Source: Lucifuga dentata
Lineage: Eukaryota; Chordata; Actinopteri; Ophidiiformes; Bythitidae
Reading direction: 5' to 3'
DNA: 64,000 bases
Assembly (NCBI GenBank): GCA_014773175.1
Contig: VXCM01000475.1
Coordinates: forward strand, 100,404 to 164,403
The translations under genes were made by a program, and so were the position numbers. Position 1 is the first letter of the stretch; each line of letters opens with the position of its first letter. Under the pieces are notes generated by a model. It did no database searches and had not been told where the DNA came from. It saw nothing but the letters and a program-made list of their open reading frames with translations. This document shows, piece after piece, positions 1 through 16,700 of the stretch.

Positions 1-369
1 TTTTTTTTTTTTTTTNTTTTTTTTTTTTTTTTGCTACTTGCACCTAACAGGGCTGATAACAGTAATGAATGCAAATATATTGTAATTTACATTTTAGCCA
101 CTTAGATGACACTCATTACCAGGGAAACTTAATATGTGCACAATAAGCTTCAAAACTTAGAGGTCAAAGGTCAGAGCATTAGGGGCTGTGCCAAAACTCT
201 TGGGACAGCAAAACCACACAAATATCATTTTGAATGGAGATGTTAAGGAGAGAGATGTTGAATCAGCATAACATTGTGCTACACAATTGATAGTAAATAA
301 ATTGTACAATTGTGTGGTTGCAGCATGCAGCAAATCAGGTGTGAAGTTTTTAATGGACTGTCTGTTTAG
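1..369 (+). other. spidr: Intron upstream of the spidr last exon
   Basis: This stretch opens with a poly-T run interrupted by a single N at 16 and ends in a pyrimidine-rich acceptor (TGTTTAG, last G at 369). No coding similarity is visible. It is inferred to be the 3' part of the last intron of the + strand gene whose final exon follows. Confidence 0.55.
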
Positions 370-489
370 TTCCCCGGTTACGACATAGAGAATGTCCTGG
401 GGAAGGAAGTGGGACCCCTCACAGCTTATGTCCGAGTTGTCACCAAGAAACCTGCTCTCTGGATCAGCCTGGAAGAAATCACCCTGTGA
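370..489 (+). CDS. spidr: C-terminal exon of spidr, scaffold protein in homologous-recombination repair (partial)
   Basis: After an acceptor AG at 368-369 an open frame of 39 codons runs to TGA at 487-489. It begins FPGYDIENVLGKEVG and ends ALWISLEEITL. The rest of the gene lies upstream of the window. The assignment to SPIDR (KIAA0146), a scaffold that links BLM helicase and RAD51 during homologous recombination in the nucleus, rests mainly on synteny: in mammals SPIDR ends tail-to-tail with CEBPD, as here. The peptide reads as a folded OB-like or beta-rich C-terminus, but I cannot confirm identity by alignment. A 3' UTR of about 400 bases with a canonical poly(A) signal follows, so this is a true terminal exon. 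Alternative: the last exon of another gene inserted at this synteny block. Confidence 0.65.
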   Translation, partial: FPGYDIENVLGKEVGPLTAYVRVVTKKPALWISLEEITL

Positions 490-900
490 GGCTGTCAGGG
501 TGAGAACCTAATGATAATCAATCCTCAGGATTCAGCTGGCTCCAAGGATCTGCACACTAGGCCTTGGTCTGAGCCAGTTAGCCTCCTCTCCCCCACTGAA
601 GGCCTCCTGACAGCTTGAGGCTGTGCTGAAGTAAACGAGCTGCAAGAAGACAAGGTCTTGTTTGTGTTAATGATATGTGATACAGTGGACCTAGAGTTCA
701 CAGCCCAAGGGTAGAGTGGAGTGTGCAGGCTGTCAAACAGCCCACGTGGTTCATCAGCTATGAGGTGACTCTAGAACATGCCTGTTGCCTGGAAAAACAT
801 TTTGAGTGGTCTGAAAGTCTGTTTTTGAGTCATCTACCTCAATATTTAAGATTATTGTATGGTGCTGATACTGTCAATAAATGTTTTGGAGTTTTTTTCT
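490..900 (+). other. spidr: spidr 3' UTR
   Basis: This non-coding sequence follows the spidr stop. It ends near the AATAAA at 876-881 and a T-rich downstream element at 891-915. No repeat is visible inside it. Confidence 0.55.
876..881 (+). terminator. spidr: Poly(A) signal of spidr
   Basis: A canonical AATAAA is followed about 10 bases later by a T/GT-rich stretch (GTTTTGGAGTTTTTTTC), as expected of a cleavage region. It faces the cebpd poly(A) signal on the other strand. Confidence 0.65.
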
Positions 901-929
901 TTACATTGACTTTTTTCTGTTGTACTTTT

Positions 930-1345
930 CTATATGAAAGGACTTTATTTGCAAACACAAACTATATCATTGATCCTTAAACACAAATTAGAACACATGG
1001 TAAATACAACACAACTCGCACTTCTGCATTTTTACAGCACTTTTATTACATATTTCATAGACAAATGTTTCAAGGTTTCATACAAACTATATAAAATGTC
1101 ATGCTCTGGCTCTTATACAAAGTTTGGAATTATAAAACATGTACCATAGAAGGTATAACATCATGTAAATGCAGTGGTAAAATAATTTAATATAGAAAAA
1201 AATCCCACAAAAATATGGCAGCAACATCAAATATTTCCAGTGCCATTATGGTAAGCTTAAAATACATCTGTTACAGATGGTAAAACAAAAATGTCTGTTG
1301 AGGTATGTCTTCTAAAGCTCAGTTTATAGGTGACACGTCAATCCG
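930..1345 (-). other. cebpd: cebpd 3' UTR
   Basis: This AT-rich sequence lies between the cebpd stop and its poly(A) signal. It carries at least two AUUUA pentamers on the sense (-) strand (TAAAT on + near 1001 and 1166). Such elements are common in short-lived immediate-early transcripts, which suits C/EBP-delta. The instability is inference. Confidence 0.55.
944..949 (-). terminator. cebpd: Poly(A) signal of cebpd
   Basis: TTTATT on + reads AATAAA on -. It lies 397 bp beyond the cebpd stop, a normal 3' UTR length for this gene. The next bases on - are AT-rich and overlap the T-rich region used by spidr on +. Confidence 0.6.
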
Positions 1346-2248
1346 TCACCGGCTCCCTGAACTTGTGGAGCCCATAAAGGAGGAGTTGGGCATCTGCTTG
1401 AAGAACTCTCTAAGTCCGGTGAGCTCCCTGCTTAGCTGCTCGATAGTTTTGTGTAGTCTGTCATTCTCTGCACCCAGTTCCAGCAGCTTCTGCTGCATCT
1501 CCGTGTTGCGCCGCTTGGCTTTGTCCCTGCTTTTCCTCACGGCAATGTTATTCCTCTCCCGCCGCTGACGGTACTCCATGCTGAACCTGTCCACTGTCTT
1601 TTTCCCCTTCTCCCTCCCGACCTTCCGAGGGGAGGATTTGGCCGAGCTGACAGCGGAGGAGACAGGCTCCGGGGTGGTAGGGGGAGTCGGCTGGCCAGTA
1701 GGCAGGCTGACGGAAGTCTGTGCGCAGGTCTCAATCTGGGACGGCAGGGATGAGGACATGTCGCTTTCACTCCAATCGGACTCCTGCTTGATGGGAGCAC
1801 TGAATGACCCATTATTCAATCCGTTCTCCGCTTTCCTGTCATACTCCTTCTGTCCTCCTGTTGCGTAGGCTAAGCTGGTTGACAACTGCTGCATGTTGCC
1901 GGGCAGTATGGAGTTTGGCATGTTGTAGAAGTCCGCCTTCTCCTGCTTCACAGTGTTGAACAGGTCGAGGAACAGCTCGTCGTTGCACAGCTCCAGGTTT
2001 GGCACGGCTGTCATGGATTCGATGTACTGGCTGAAGTCGATGGCGCTCTCGTCGTCGTACATAGCAGGGGCGGTGCTCAGTTCTACCATGGTGCCGACCT
2101 CGGCTGCACTGTCGCTCCTGCCCGTTTTGCAGACCCCCTGCGAGCCGCTCAGCTTGTTGCTCTCGTAGAAATTAGCAGGCTCCATCGCCCAGCTCACGTT
2201 GCATGGTGGAGACACGCAGTGAGATTCCAAGCTGTATATGTCACACAT
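1346..2248 (-). CDS. cebpd: CCAAT/enhancer-binding protein delta, bZIP transcription factor
   Basis: A single uninterrupted frame of 300 residues; C/EBP genes are typically intronless. The C-terminal bZIP domain is diagnostic: basic region about 221-248 ([19 protein letters not shown]), then a leucine zipper with heptad leucines 258, 265, 272 and 279. The N-terminal transactivation region holds [16 protein letters not shown] at 64-79 and the acidic-hydrophobic NDELFLDLF at 89-97, both shared with mammalian CEBPD. Two possible sumoylation/synergy-control motifs are VKQE (100-103) and IKQE (153-156). A proline/threonine stretch at about 184-195 matches the family's QPTPPTSPEP segment. The start at 2248 is chosen because SLESH...[10 protein letters not shown] parallels the human N-terminus; a second methionine at 22 could give a shorter form. 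The protein acts in the nucleus as homo- or heterodimers in inflammation, differentiation and stress. Confidence 0.95.
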   Translation of the reverse strand: MCDIYSLESHCVSPPCNVSWAMEPANFYESNKLSGSQGVCKTGRSDSAAEVGTMVELSTAPAMYDDESAIDFSQYIESMTAVPNLELCNDELFLDLFNTVKQEKADFYNMPNSILPGNMQQLSTSLAYATGGQKEYDRKAENGLNNGSFSAPIKQESDWSESDMSSSLPSQIETCAQTSVSLPTGQPTPPTTPEPVSSAVSSAKSSPRKVGREKGKKTVDRFSMEYRQRRERNNIAVRKSRDKAKRRNTEMQQKLLELGAENDRLHKTIEQLSRELTGLREFFKQMPNSSFMGSTSSGSR

Positions 2249-2640
2249 GAACTCTGGTTAGTGCCCACGTGGTTTAGGAAAGAAATCAGGTGTTAAACTT
2301 CAACCCACGGCTGTGACAGTTCTCCACGCCAATATAGTATAGCCCGCAGTGGATGGATGTACTTTTTCCTTGTTAAATCTTCTGTGCTAGGCTGCGAGTT
2401 TTTATCCCCTGCGTGTTGACTGTCAGGTCATTAGAAATGGAAACAGACTTCTCAGCTTGACTATTCACTTCTCTGAGGATCTGAACTTTCGCGGAGTGTT
2501 TTGTATCGTTCCCTCAGTGACGTCAGACGTTTACCTCCCCCTCTCACGAGCCAGTAAAGTGACGTGGTGTCCTTAACTCCCCATTTGAGGAGAGAGGGGC
2601 GTGTCCCTCTTGCCACCCACTTCTACTACAACTAAAATCT
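2249..2640 (-). promoter_or_regulatory. cebpd: cebpd promoter and 5' UTR with CRE and TATA-like box
   Basis: On the - strand a TATA-like GATAAAAAC lies at 2398-2406, which would put transcription start near 2370 and give a 5' UTR of about 120 bases. A weaker alternative, TATACTATATT, lies around 2331-2342. Upstream is a perfect CRE palindrome TGACGTCA (2518-2525) and, 35 bases further, a CRE-like TGACGTGG (2560-2567). A CACGTG E-box is at 2266-2271 just upstream of the start codon. Mammalian CEBPD promoters are also known to be CREB-responsive. No start site was measured here. Confidence 0.55.
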
Positions 2641-4380
2641 GTTTACATAGACCCTGAAAATCTGGTATCTGTAGACTACAGACCTAAGCATCTGTCCTCA
2701 AGTCTTTGGTTAAATGAAAAAACAACACGTGACACAAGGACCACCAAAAGTAACGACCCAAGTTAGGTCAGGCAAGTCAGTGTGACAAGACTGACAAGTC
2801 CAAAAAAAGTCACAAGTGCTAAACTCTGGACTTTCAAGTCCTAATCAAGTCATATTGAGCTCTATACCAGATTTTATGACAGGATAATAATTTGTATACT
2901 TCATTTACAGAAATTTTTAAAATTTGCATTACTACTTTCAAGTCAAACTTTTGATGAAAATATGCATAAATATGACTATAAAAACAATTTGTATAACTAT
3001 GTTTTTTTTTTTTAATCTTTGATTTGAGGAAGGTATGAAATCTTTGAGTCAAAAGGCTCAAGTCCAAGTGAAGTTACAAGTCAATGGTGTCAAAATTAAG
3101 TTGACAAGTTGAGTCTCAAGTTGGCAAATTTGTGACTGGAGTCACGTCATGACTGGAGACATAAGTCATGTGACTATTTGACCACACCACTTACTACTAC
3201 TACTATTACTACAACTACTATTACTATGGAAGATATATCCTTAGACCACAAAAAGTTTCAGTAATACCATAAATTACAGGTCAGAAATAAAGTTAAAAAA
3301 AAAAGTCATATTTCTAGCAGAAAGACAAGAAAGAAGCAGCAAACTAACCTTTAAATACAAGTAATGACTCAGGTATTTATTATATTACTGGGTAATCTGT
3401 GAAAATACAGTTTGTCAAAATTATACGTTTAGATTTTATTTATTTTTAGATTGTTTTAATAAGTGCACAGACTTGTGAATTTTCTGATTCATCATATAAT
3501 AACTGTAATGTGTGTGTGTTTTTTGCTTTAAAAACATTAATATATGACCCTATCTAACTATAATCACAATATCATGGGAATAATTCATTATAGATATTAC
3601 CCTGGTATGAGCAATGAAAACAAAACAAAGGCAGCTCATCATTTTCTGTGATGGATAGATGGACAGTTATAATTCAGTGCCTTAATATCACTGATTATTA
3701 AGATCACGTATTGTTACATGATACACAATATTCACCGGTCTTAATATTTCAGTGAATACTGAATGCACACTCAGCATGGCACGTATTGATTTTACGTAGT
3801 TCGTATTAATAATTTTTCATGGACTACATGATTACAGAAATTCAAGAAGGGTCAGTGTTGAAGATAAAGACTCCAGCGACATTTGCATGGAGTCTTCATC
3901 ATAAATACGAAATTAAGGGACAATTAATTAATTACAGCTCATAAGGCATAATATTTGTTACAGCTGACAGAAACAAAAAAAAAAAAAAAAANAAAAAAAA
4001 AAAAAAAAAAACTGACTTCTGTACTTTTACATGACCCACGTGTTGCCAGTTCTCGGAAATGCTTCCAGTGTGTTACCCACAGAAGGGGCTCTGTATTTTT
4101 CCAGTTTATACAACCCTGTTGTTAATGAAACCGGCGCCACCACGTGGTCAATAAATATATCTGCAGACAATTTAACTTCCGGTTGGACCAAACCAAGCTC
4201 GCGCAGGCTGTGATCGATCGTGTGGGTGCGTGTAGAAACTGCAGATCGTATTTCTAATTCCATACAGAAAACCAAGTGTATTTTGTTTCTATTTAAGTTT
4301 GTTTTAATTTCTAAGGGACTGCATTATTGTGAATAAAATTCGCAGCCGACTTTAACCTTTGTAATGAAAGAGTCTAGCGG
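2641..4380. other. Intergenic DNA between cebpd and mcm4 (divergent promoters)
   Basis: No gene is visible. It holds the CAAGT-rich repeat (2735-3185), an ACT/TTA trinucleotide run (3190-3228), AT-rich DNA, and a poly-A tract of about 40 bases with an N at 3992. The last 350 bases (4030-4380) are more GC-balanced and contain ACTTCCGG (4175-4182, an ETS-type site) and a CACGTG E-box near 4142. They probably belong to the distal mcm4 promoter. Mammals have the very large PRKDC gene in this interval; no trace of it is readable here. Confidence 0.6.
2735..3185. repeat. Degenerate CAAGT/CAAGTC-rich minisatellite-like repeat
   Basis: Words such as CAAGTC, ACAAGT, GTCACAAG and TCAAGT recur many times on + with irregular 5-15 base spacing (dense blocks at 2755-2860 and 3055-3175), separated by an AT-rich middle. 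It resembles the AAGTC-type dispersed repeats often met in fish genomes. It is non-coding. Confidence 0.5.
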
Positions 4381-4399
4381 AAGGAAACTGAAAATACTG

Positions 4400-4495
4400 G
4401 CCTGCCATTGGTGCAAAGTTCCCCGCGAAAATTACGTCACCCACAGTTTCGCGCCAGATCTGTCTACAGCGCCCGGACGTACACATAAAAAAGAG
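4400..4495 (+). promoter_or_regulatory. mcm4: mcm4 core promoter and non-coding exon 1
   Basis: In order on +: inverted CCAAT box ATTGG (4407-4411), E2F-type CCCGCGAAA (4422-4430), CRE/ATF-like TTACGTCAC (4432-4440), and E2F-type TTTCGCGCC (4447-4455). A splice donor AGAG|GTAAGA follows, with the exon ending at 4495. The layout (NF-Y plus paired E2F sites, no TATA) fits a G1/S gene; MCM genes are classical E2F targets. Exon 1 is inferred to be 5' UTR because the start codon comes in the next exon. Confidence 0.65.
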
Positions 4496-5228
4496 GTAAG
4501 ACTAGATTTCGTTTAAATAGTGTGAAAAATCGCCTTTATATATTTTAATCCGATCAAAGCTTCGGCTAGTACACAACATGTATGCCTGTTTGTGAATGTA
4601 CACGTTTGATTGATTTGTATGGTCACGTTTCGTGTCAAATCGGTACAAACAATACAAGTAGAAGCCACATGTCAAGTGGGAGAAAAGTTGTAACTGACTT
4701 CAATCCGTTACTTATATGAAAGTCTCATTAATCACAACACAAACATACACAACCGTAAAGAAGTTTTAGCATCCAAATGTACTGACATGACAAAAGTAAA
4801 TTTACTTAATCATTCTGAATTACTGATAACTTATTGATGTGTAAAGTGCAAAGTTAAGCAGCATCTTAATGTTGATGGCTGTTCAAACGAGTTATATCAC
4901 TCCTTTACTGTAGTTTTAAACTATAGTAATGTGTACTGTTTTCAGTTTATCTCATGCTTTCCATATAAAATCTTAGCCAATTGAGTATCCAATTGTGTAA
5001 CCAGTTGTTTGACTAACACATATTACTTCCTTTTGAAGCATACTGGAGTAAAAGCATAAATCCTAACAAAAAGAAACACCTAAGTACCAGAACTTCTAAA
5101 CTTTATTGAAGTAAATCTACTTTACAACTTTATGCTCATCACAATGACAGCCTGTCTGTTTGTCTTAAGGAAATTTTTGTCACATTTAATTCATTGTAGT
5201 CTATTTCATCAGAGATATCCCAACAGCC

Positions 5229-12065
<6,837 letters not shown>

Positions 12066-12128
12066 GGTACACCGTGTACAGTCCTTACTGTTAAATCTTA
12101 TATCCACCTATTTTTCCTGAACTGTAAA

Positions 12129-12146
12129 AATAAATTGTAAAATAAA
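12129..12146 (+). terminator. mcm4: Poly(A) signals of mcm4
   Basis: Two AATAAA hexamers (12129-12134 and 12141-12146) lie 64-81 bases past the stop, followed by GTGTTTTCTGGG, a GT-rich downstream element. The 3' UTR would therefore be about 100 bases. Confidence 0.65.
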
Positions 12147-12169
12147 ACAACTGTGTTTTCTGGGAGTCA

Positions 12170-13637
12170 TAGATGTTTGACTGATGTCATAGATGTTTTC
12201 TGTTCTTTAGATCAGCATTTACTGCTTTGGAAATTGATTGCTAAACTGTTCACTTTCTTTTGAATTGTCACTGCAACTTGGATTGAATGTTAATAGGGGA
12301 AAAATAAAATGTTGCCTATGTAAGAAGCTTTGAATGATTCTTTCTTCCCATGTTGCAGGAAAAGAACAGATGTAACTAATAACATTAATGATGTCTCTGA
12401 TCTATTAAGTGTGCCAGTGATCCAGCATGCACAATACCAGAGCCTCCTAAATGGAATGCAGCCACAATTAAAGTTATTAGTTACCTGTGTTTGACGAGAC
12501 AAAAGTGGTTCAAAGATGTTAAAATGTATATCAATGTGTAAAAGTAGTCTTATGATTAAACTACTGCTCTGTGACATGAAATTCATAGGTATGCTTCCTT
12601 ATAACAGCAATGTCTGCCGCCATAGTTTCCTTGAGCAAAGCACTGGATTACAATCACACGGTTAAATTCACCACAGACCATTTTTGCTGCAGATTTTTTG
12701 AGTTGTCATAGCAGGAAAAGTATTTCTAGAATGAAAACAATATAATGGGCCAACAGGGCTGTGGCCGAATCTGGTCTATCCTTTGGACCCTCAGTACCCA
12801 CAATCCATTTTTTGTGCCTGTAAGTTGTTAAATGGAGGAGGTGATCATTTGTGTTTGGTCTGGAAATACCATTTGACAACATCATTTACCAAGCATTTGT
12901 GGTAAGGTGGTCATCATTGACTGGTAAACATCACTTTAACGAGGATTGCTAATGAAAAGTCTACTGCATGAGGTAACATTATTAGCATTACTGCTATGAC
13001 AAGATCATTATTAGTGACTCATAATGACAGTCCAAGCAATATTCTTGTTAGTCATTTGATTATATTGGGAATCATTGGGCATGGAAATCATATATTTTTC
13101 ACTGATTTGTACACTTTACCAGTTCTCCATTGTGTCTGTGAAATATCACCTATCAACCTAATTTTGCACGTTGGCCATTTGAGGGCAAACTCCTGTTGAT
13201 AAACTTAGAAAAAGTCTAAGAATATTTTACAGATGACCACCAGAATGGACCACTAAGTTTAGTCTAATACTACCTAATTTCAAGATGAGCCTTATTTCAG
13301 CTTTGAGGGTCCTCTGGAGGTCCTGGACTTGAAGAGGGACAGACAGAGCCATCATCCACAATACAAGGGTCCTGGCACACTTAAATGAAATGCAGACCTT
13401 AAGGTTATTATATCAGTGTTTGACACGTTAAATATTTGCTGTGAAAAAACTTTTGAGGGGAGAGGTCACCTAAATGCTCAATAATACTTGAATTAAATGT
13501 CAATACAGTCTGCCATTAGAATGACTCCTGTCAGTAATTATTATGGGACTACAGTGCAGTAGTGTAATTTACAGAAAAGAGTTGGAGAACAGTGGTGGAC
13601 ATTGTGGGGCTGAAGCCAGCAGCTTGCAGTCCACGCC
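12170..13637. other. Intergenic DNA between mcm4 and ube2v2
   Basis: No gene is visible. Two diverged copies of one segment can be read at about 12429-12496 and 13357-13430; they share CACAATAC, AATGCAG, TTATTA and GTGTTTGAC in the same order, so an old dispersed repeat is likely. The ube2v2 promoter must lie near the end; I see no TATA box and no strong CpG cluster there. Confidence 0.5.
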
Positions 13638-13732
13638 ATGGCCGGCGTGATGCTGCTGTGGGTTTTATCCGCTGTGATGTCACAGTACCGTGTGCTTCTG
13701 GATCAGGCTGAAGAAGATGATGGCCTCGTCAG
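13638..13732 (+). other. Upstream ORF overlapping the ube2v2 start
   Basis: An ATG at 13638 in strong context (GCCATGG) opens a frame starting MAGVMLLWVLSAVMSQYR. It is one frame off from the ube2v2 start at 13717 and overlaps it. After splicing to the next exon it would stop at 16770-16772, giving about 46 codons. The N-terminus is hydrophobic but I recognise no protein. If transcription begins upstream of 13638 this would act as an inhibitory uORF; if it begins downstream the ORF is irrelevant. Confidence 0.4.
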
Positions 13733-16700
13733 GTTTGTGCCTTCTAACAACACCTTAGCTACGTTAACTTCTCGTCCAAACTGGGGGCAAGGCACGATTT
13801 CAGCCAGCAAACGTAGTCATTTATAAAGCCACGAAGCTGCTTTGGGTGGTAGATTATGGAAGGTATTCCATCTGGTTAAGCAATGGTTTTCACGAGAACC
13901 GTATTTAATGGAACGGCTAGGTTAGCTAACGTAGCTAAGCTAGGTGTTGGGAATGCTAGTTAGCTTCAACAGCTAAAGGTGTCGTGCCATCGCAGAGCTT
14001 AATCAAATGATAATATTGGAGTAATATCCCAGATATGAAAACTCACAGATAGTATTGTGCGAAATGAATGGTTAAAACCTATAACTGTTCCTAATTCTAC
14101 TATATATATTATAACTGTAAACAGTAACACCCAACAGCACTTGCTAGCTAACTTGACGACTAGAATATTCTAACAGCTTGCTGCGGTGTCCATTCTGCTA
14201 CGTCTCAACTAGGTAATATTAGCTAATGTAAGCTCACTTATAAATCATTCGAGCTTGTTCTATGTGCTTCATGTTCATGCTCCATGCACTCAAATCGTAA
14301 AGTTAAAGCCAATACATGTCATATTTTGATAGTTTTCCTGTACTGCCACACGCTGTCACAACATAACGAAAATCTTTCATTGTAGTCTCAGTGCTCAGTG
14401 TTAGCATTGCACATATAGTTGTCAAGTTTTCAAACGATTCTCAATTATGGGAAGGCGTCCGGGAAACATACTGGTATCTTGACTTGTAAATGTGTGTTCT
14501 TGCAAGGTGAGCAATGTAGAAACGAAACCGATAAGATTGGTGGAGTTGGCGTGCTTGGTTTCAGCAAATAGTCGGAGCCCGAGCATGAGTGCTAACCAGG
14601 GGAACACGAACCAAAAATAAACCAACTAACTCAGTGAACTACATAAAACCAAAGACTTAAAATCAGACAAGGGTCTATTTATTCTTTGTATAAAAAAAAG
14701 CTACTAAATATGACACGCCATTAAAGTGGGTAAACACGGATGTAGGGTAATCATAATCGAAATTAACATGGGTAGAGTTGGCGCAACCTGCTAATTAACA
14801 TTATAGGTTTAAGTTACTTTTTGATAGATAACATGCATAGAAAGTGGACACGATTACAGTGAACTGCAGACAAGCCAGGCTTATTTAAATTCATAAAGTA
14901 CTTAAGTAAACTAAAACATGTTTAAATGTTAACTTTTTTTAACTACTTAAAAGCCTTTATATAAAAATAAGTTTTAAGACAAGCCTTAAAAGATGCCAAA
15001 GAAGATCTTTAGACACATTTTTTCATTGAGGCTATTCCATAAGGTTGGCACTTGAATAGTAAATCTGCTGTCTGCATTGGTTTTGAGTGTAGTCATTGGG
15101 ATGTTGTTGGCAGGATGACCTAAAATGCCTTTAGGGGCATTAAAATAATATAAAATGAAAAATATATATAAAATTAAATATAAAATGAATCTAAACAATC
15201 CAGACAAAGCCACAACAAAACCAAGAGGAACACCTGGTCCTGCCTACCCTGATTAAATTGCTTAAATTATCACAGTACATCAATACCTTGCTTCTTTAAA
15301 GTATGTTTCCTGAAAATGTGTAGCCATTTGGCTGCAATCACTTTTATTGTATATTTTCATACCAATGCTTGCAGGTTGATAAATAACTGAAATCCTGAGC
15401 AACAACTTGTGAGTAAAGGGCCTTTTAAGGAAATGGAACAGTTCATATGGCACCAAAGAGTCAATTCCTCATTGTGGCCATTGCAAGCAGATGAAAAATA
15501 TTGATTTAAAACATGATTTGTGAAGTCCAGCTGTGATGAATGAATGTTATCTGAAATTGGACGAGGTGAAATGAGCGTTAACCGTTCGATGGCGGGGGAT
15601 TTGGAATGGTTTCACTGCATCTTCTGCACAGTGTTTTAACATCATCCTTTCAGTTCCACCTCTGTGAGTTAGTCTTCAGGCTTATAATTATGAATAAAGG
15701 TAGTTTTGCTTAAGTGCCGTTCCCCTCAACCTGCACCGCTCCCATAGTCATGAACTGCAAATACTAAAGCATTTACACTTCTTGAGTAGGGCTGGGTGAT
15801 AAATTAATGTAATTGATTACTTCGAGTTTACGTTTTGGCATGATGTATAAAGTGGCTGAATCGCTAAGTCAAGATTTTTAAAAAAAATAAAAAACCTAGT
15901 ATCTAACTATTTTTTAACAGGAAATGCGGCCTTAAGCCAGAGGCAGTAGACAGGCTTGTGTTCCTCGCAAGGAACCTGTAAGTTGATATAAAAACCTTTT
16001 ATTTTGTAAGTTTTTTTTAAAAGAAAGTCCTACAATTTTATTTAAAAGTATCATTATTTGTTTTTATTATTTTAATAAAGAAAATACGTATTTGAATTTT
16101 TTTTTTTTTTTTTAAAGTTAGTTATTGTAGGGAGAAACAAGAAAAATCGAGATTAAAATCGAGAATCGTCCATAAGTGTGAAAAAACAAATCAATATTTT
16201 ATTTTTAGGCCATATTGCCCAGCCCTATCTCTTGAGTGCCTGTCACGCTGTGTGTTTAATACCAACATCTGAAACGTCTTCCAAGAACATTTTCTGAACA
16301 TGTTGATAGACCAATTTTGTTATTGGCAAGTTAACTATTTATATGTCAACCTAAATCATTTCAGTTAAAAATTGGTGGAACTGGCCCACTTGCTTATGTT
16401 ATGACTGTTTCAAACCCTGTCAGAGTGCTGAATTTAAAGCTTGTAATCAATAAATATCTTAGTGAACAAGGTATCCAATATATAATTCCACATAGAATAG
16501 ATAATATCAACATAGTACTGAAGTAACAGCACTGTCATAAACAAAACACCTCAGTACGATATTGGCTGGGGAAAAAAATACCTCATTTATCCATTTTCAA
16601 AAGTGTGTTGCTTATGAGCTGCTTTGTTAATGTTTTATAAAGATCATAAATATGATGAAATTCTTTCTTCTCTTTCTCCCTCTCTCTCTCTTTATTTTTT

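Noticed and set aside
4027..4275. 82-codon - strand frame just upstream of mcm4, possible PRKDC first exon
   Set aside because: It shows no resemblance to a PRKDC N-terminus and no donor in the right place; it is probably chance in promoter DNA.
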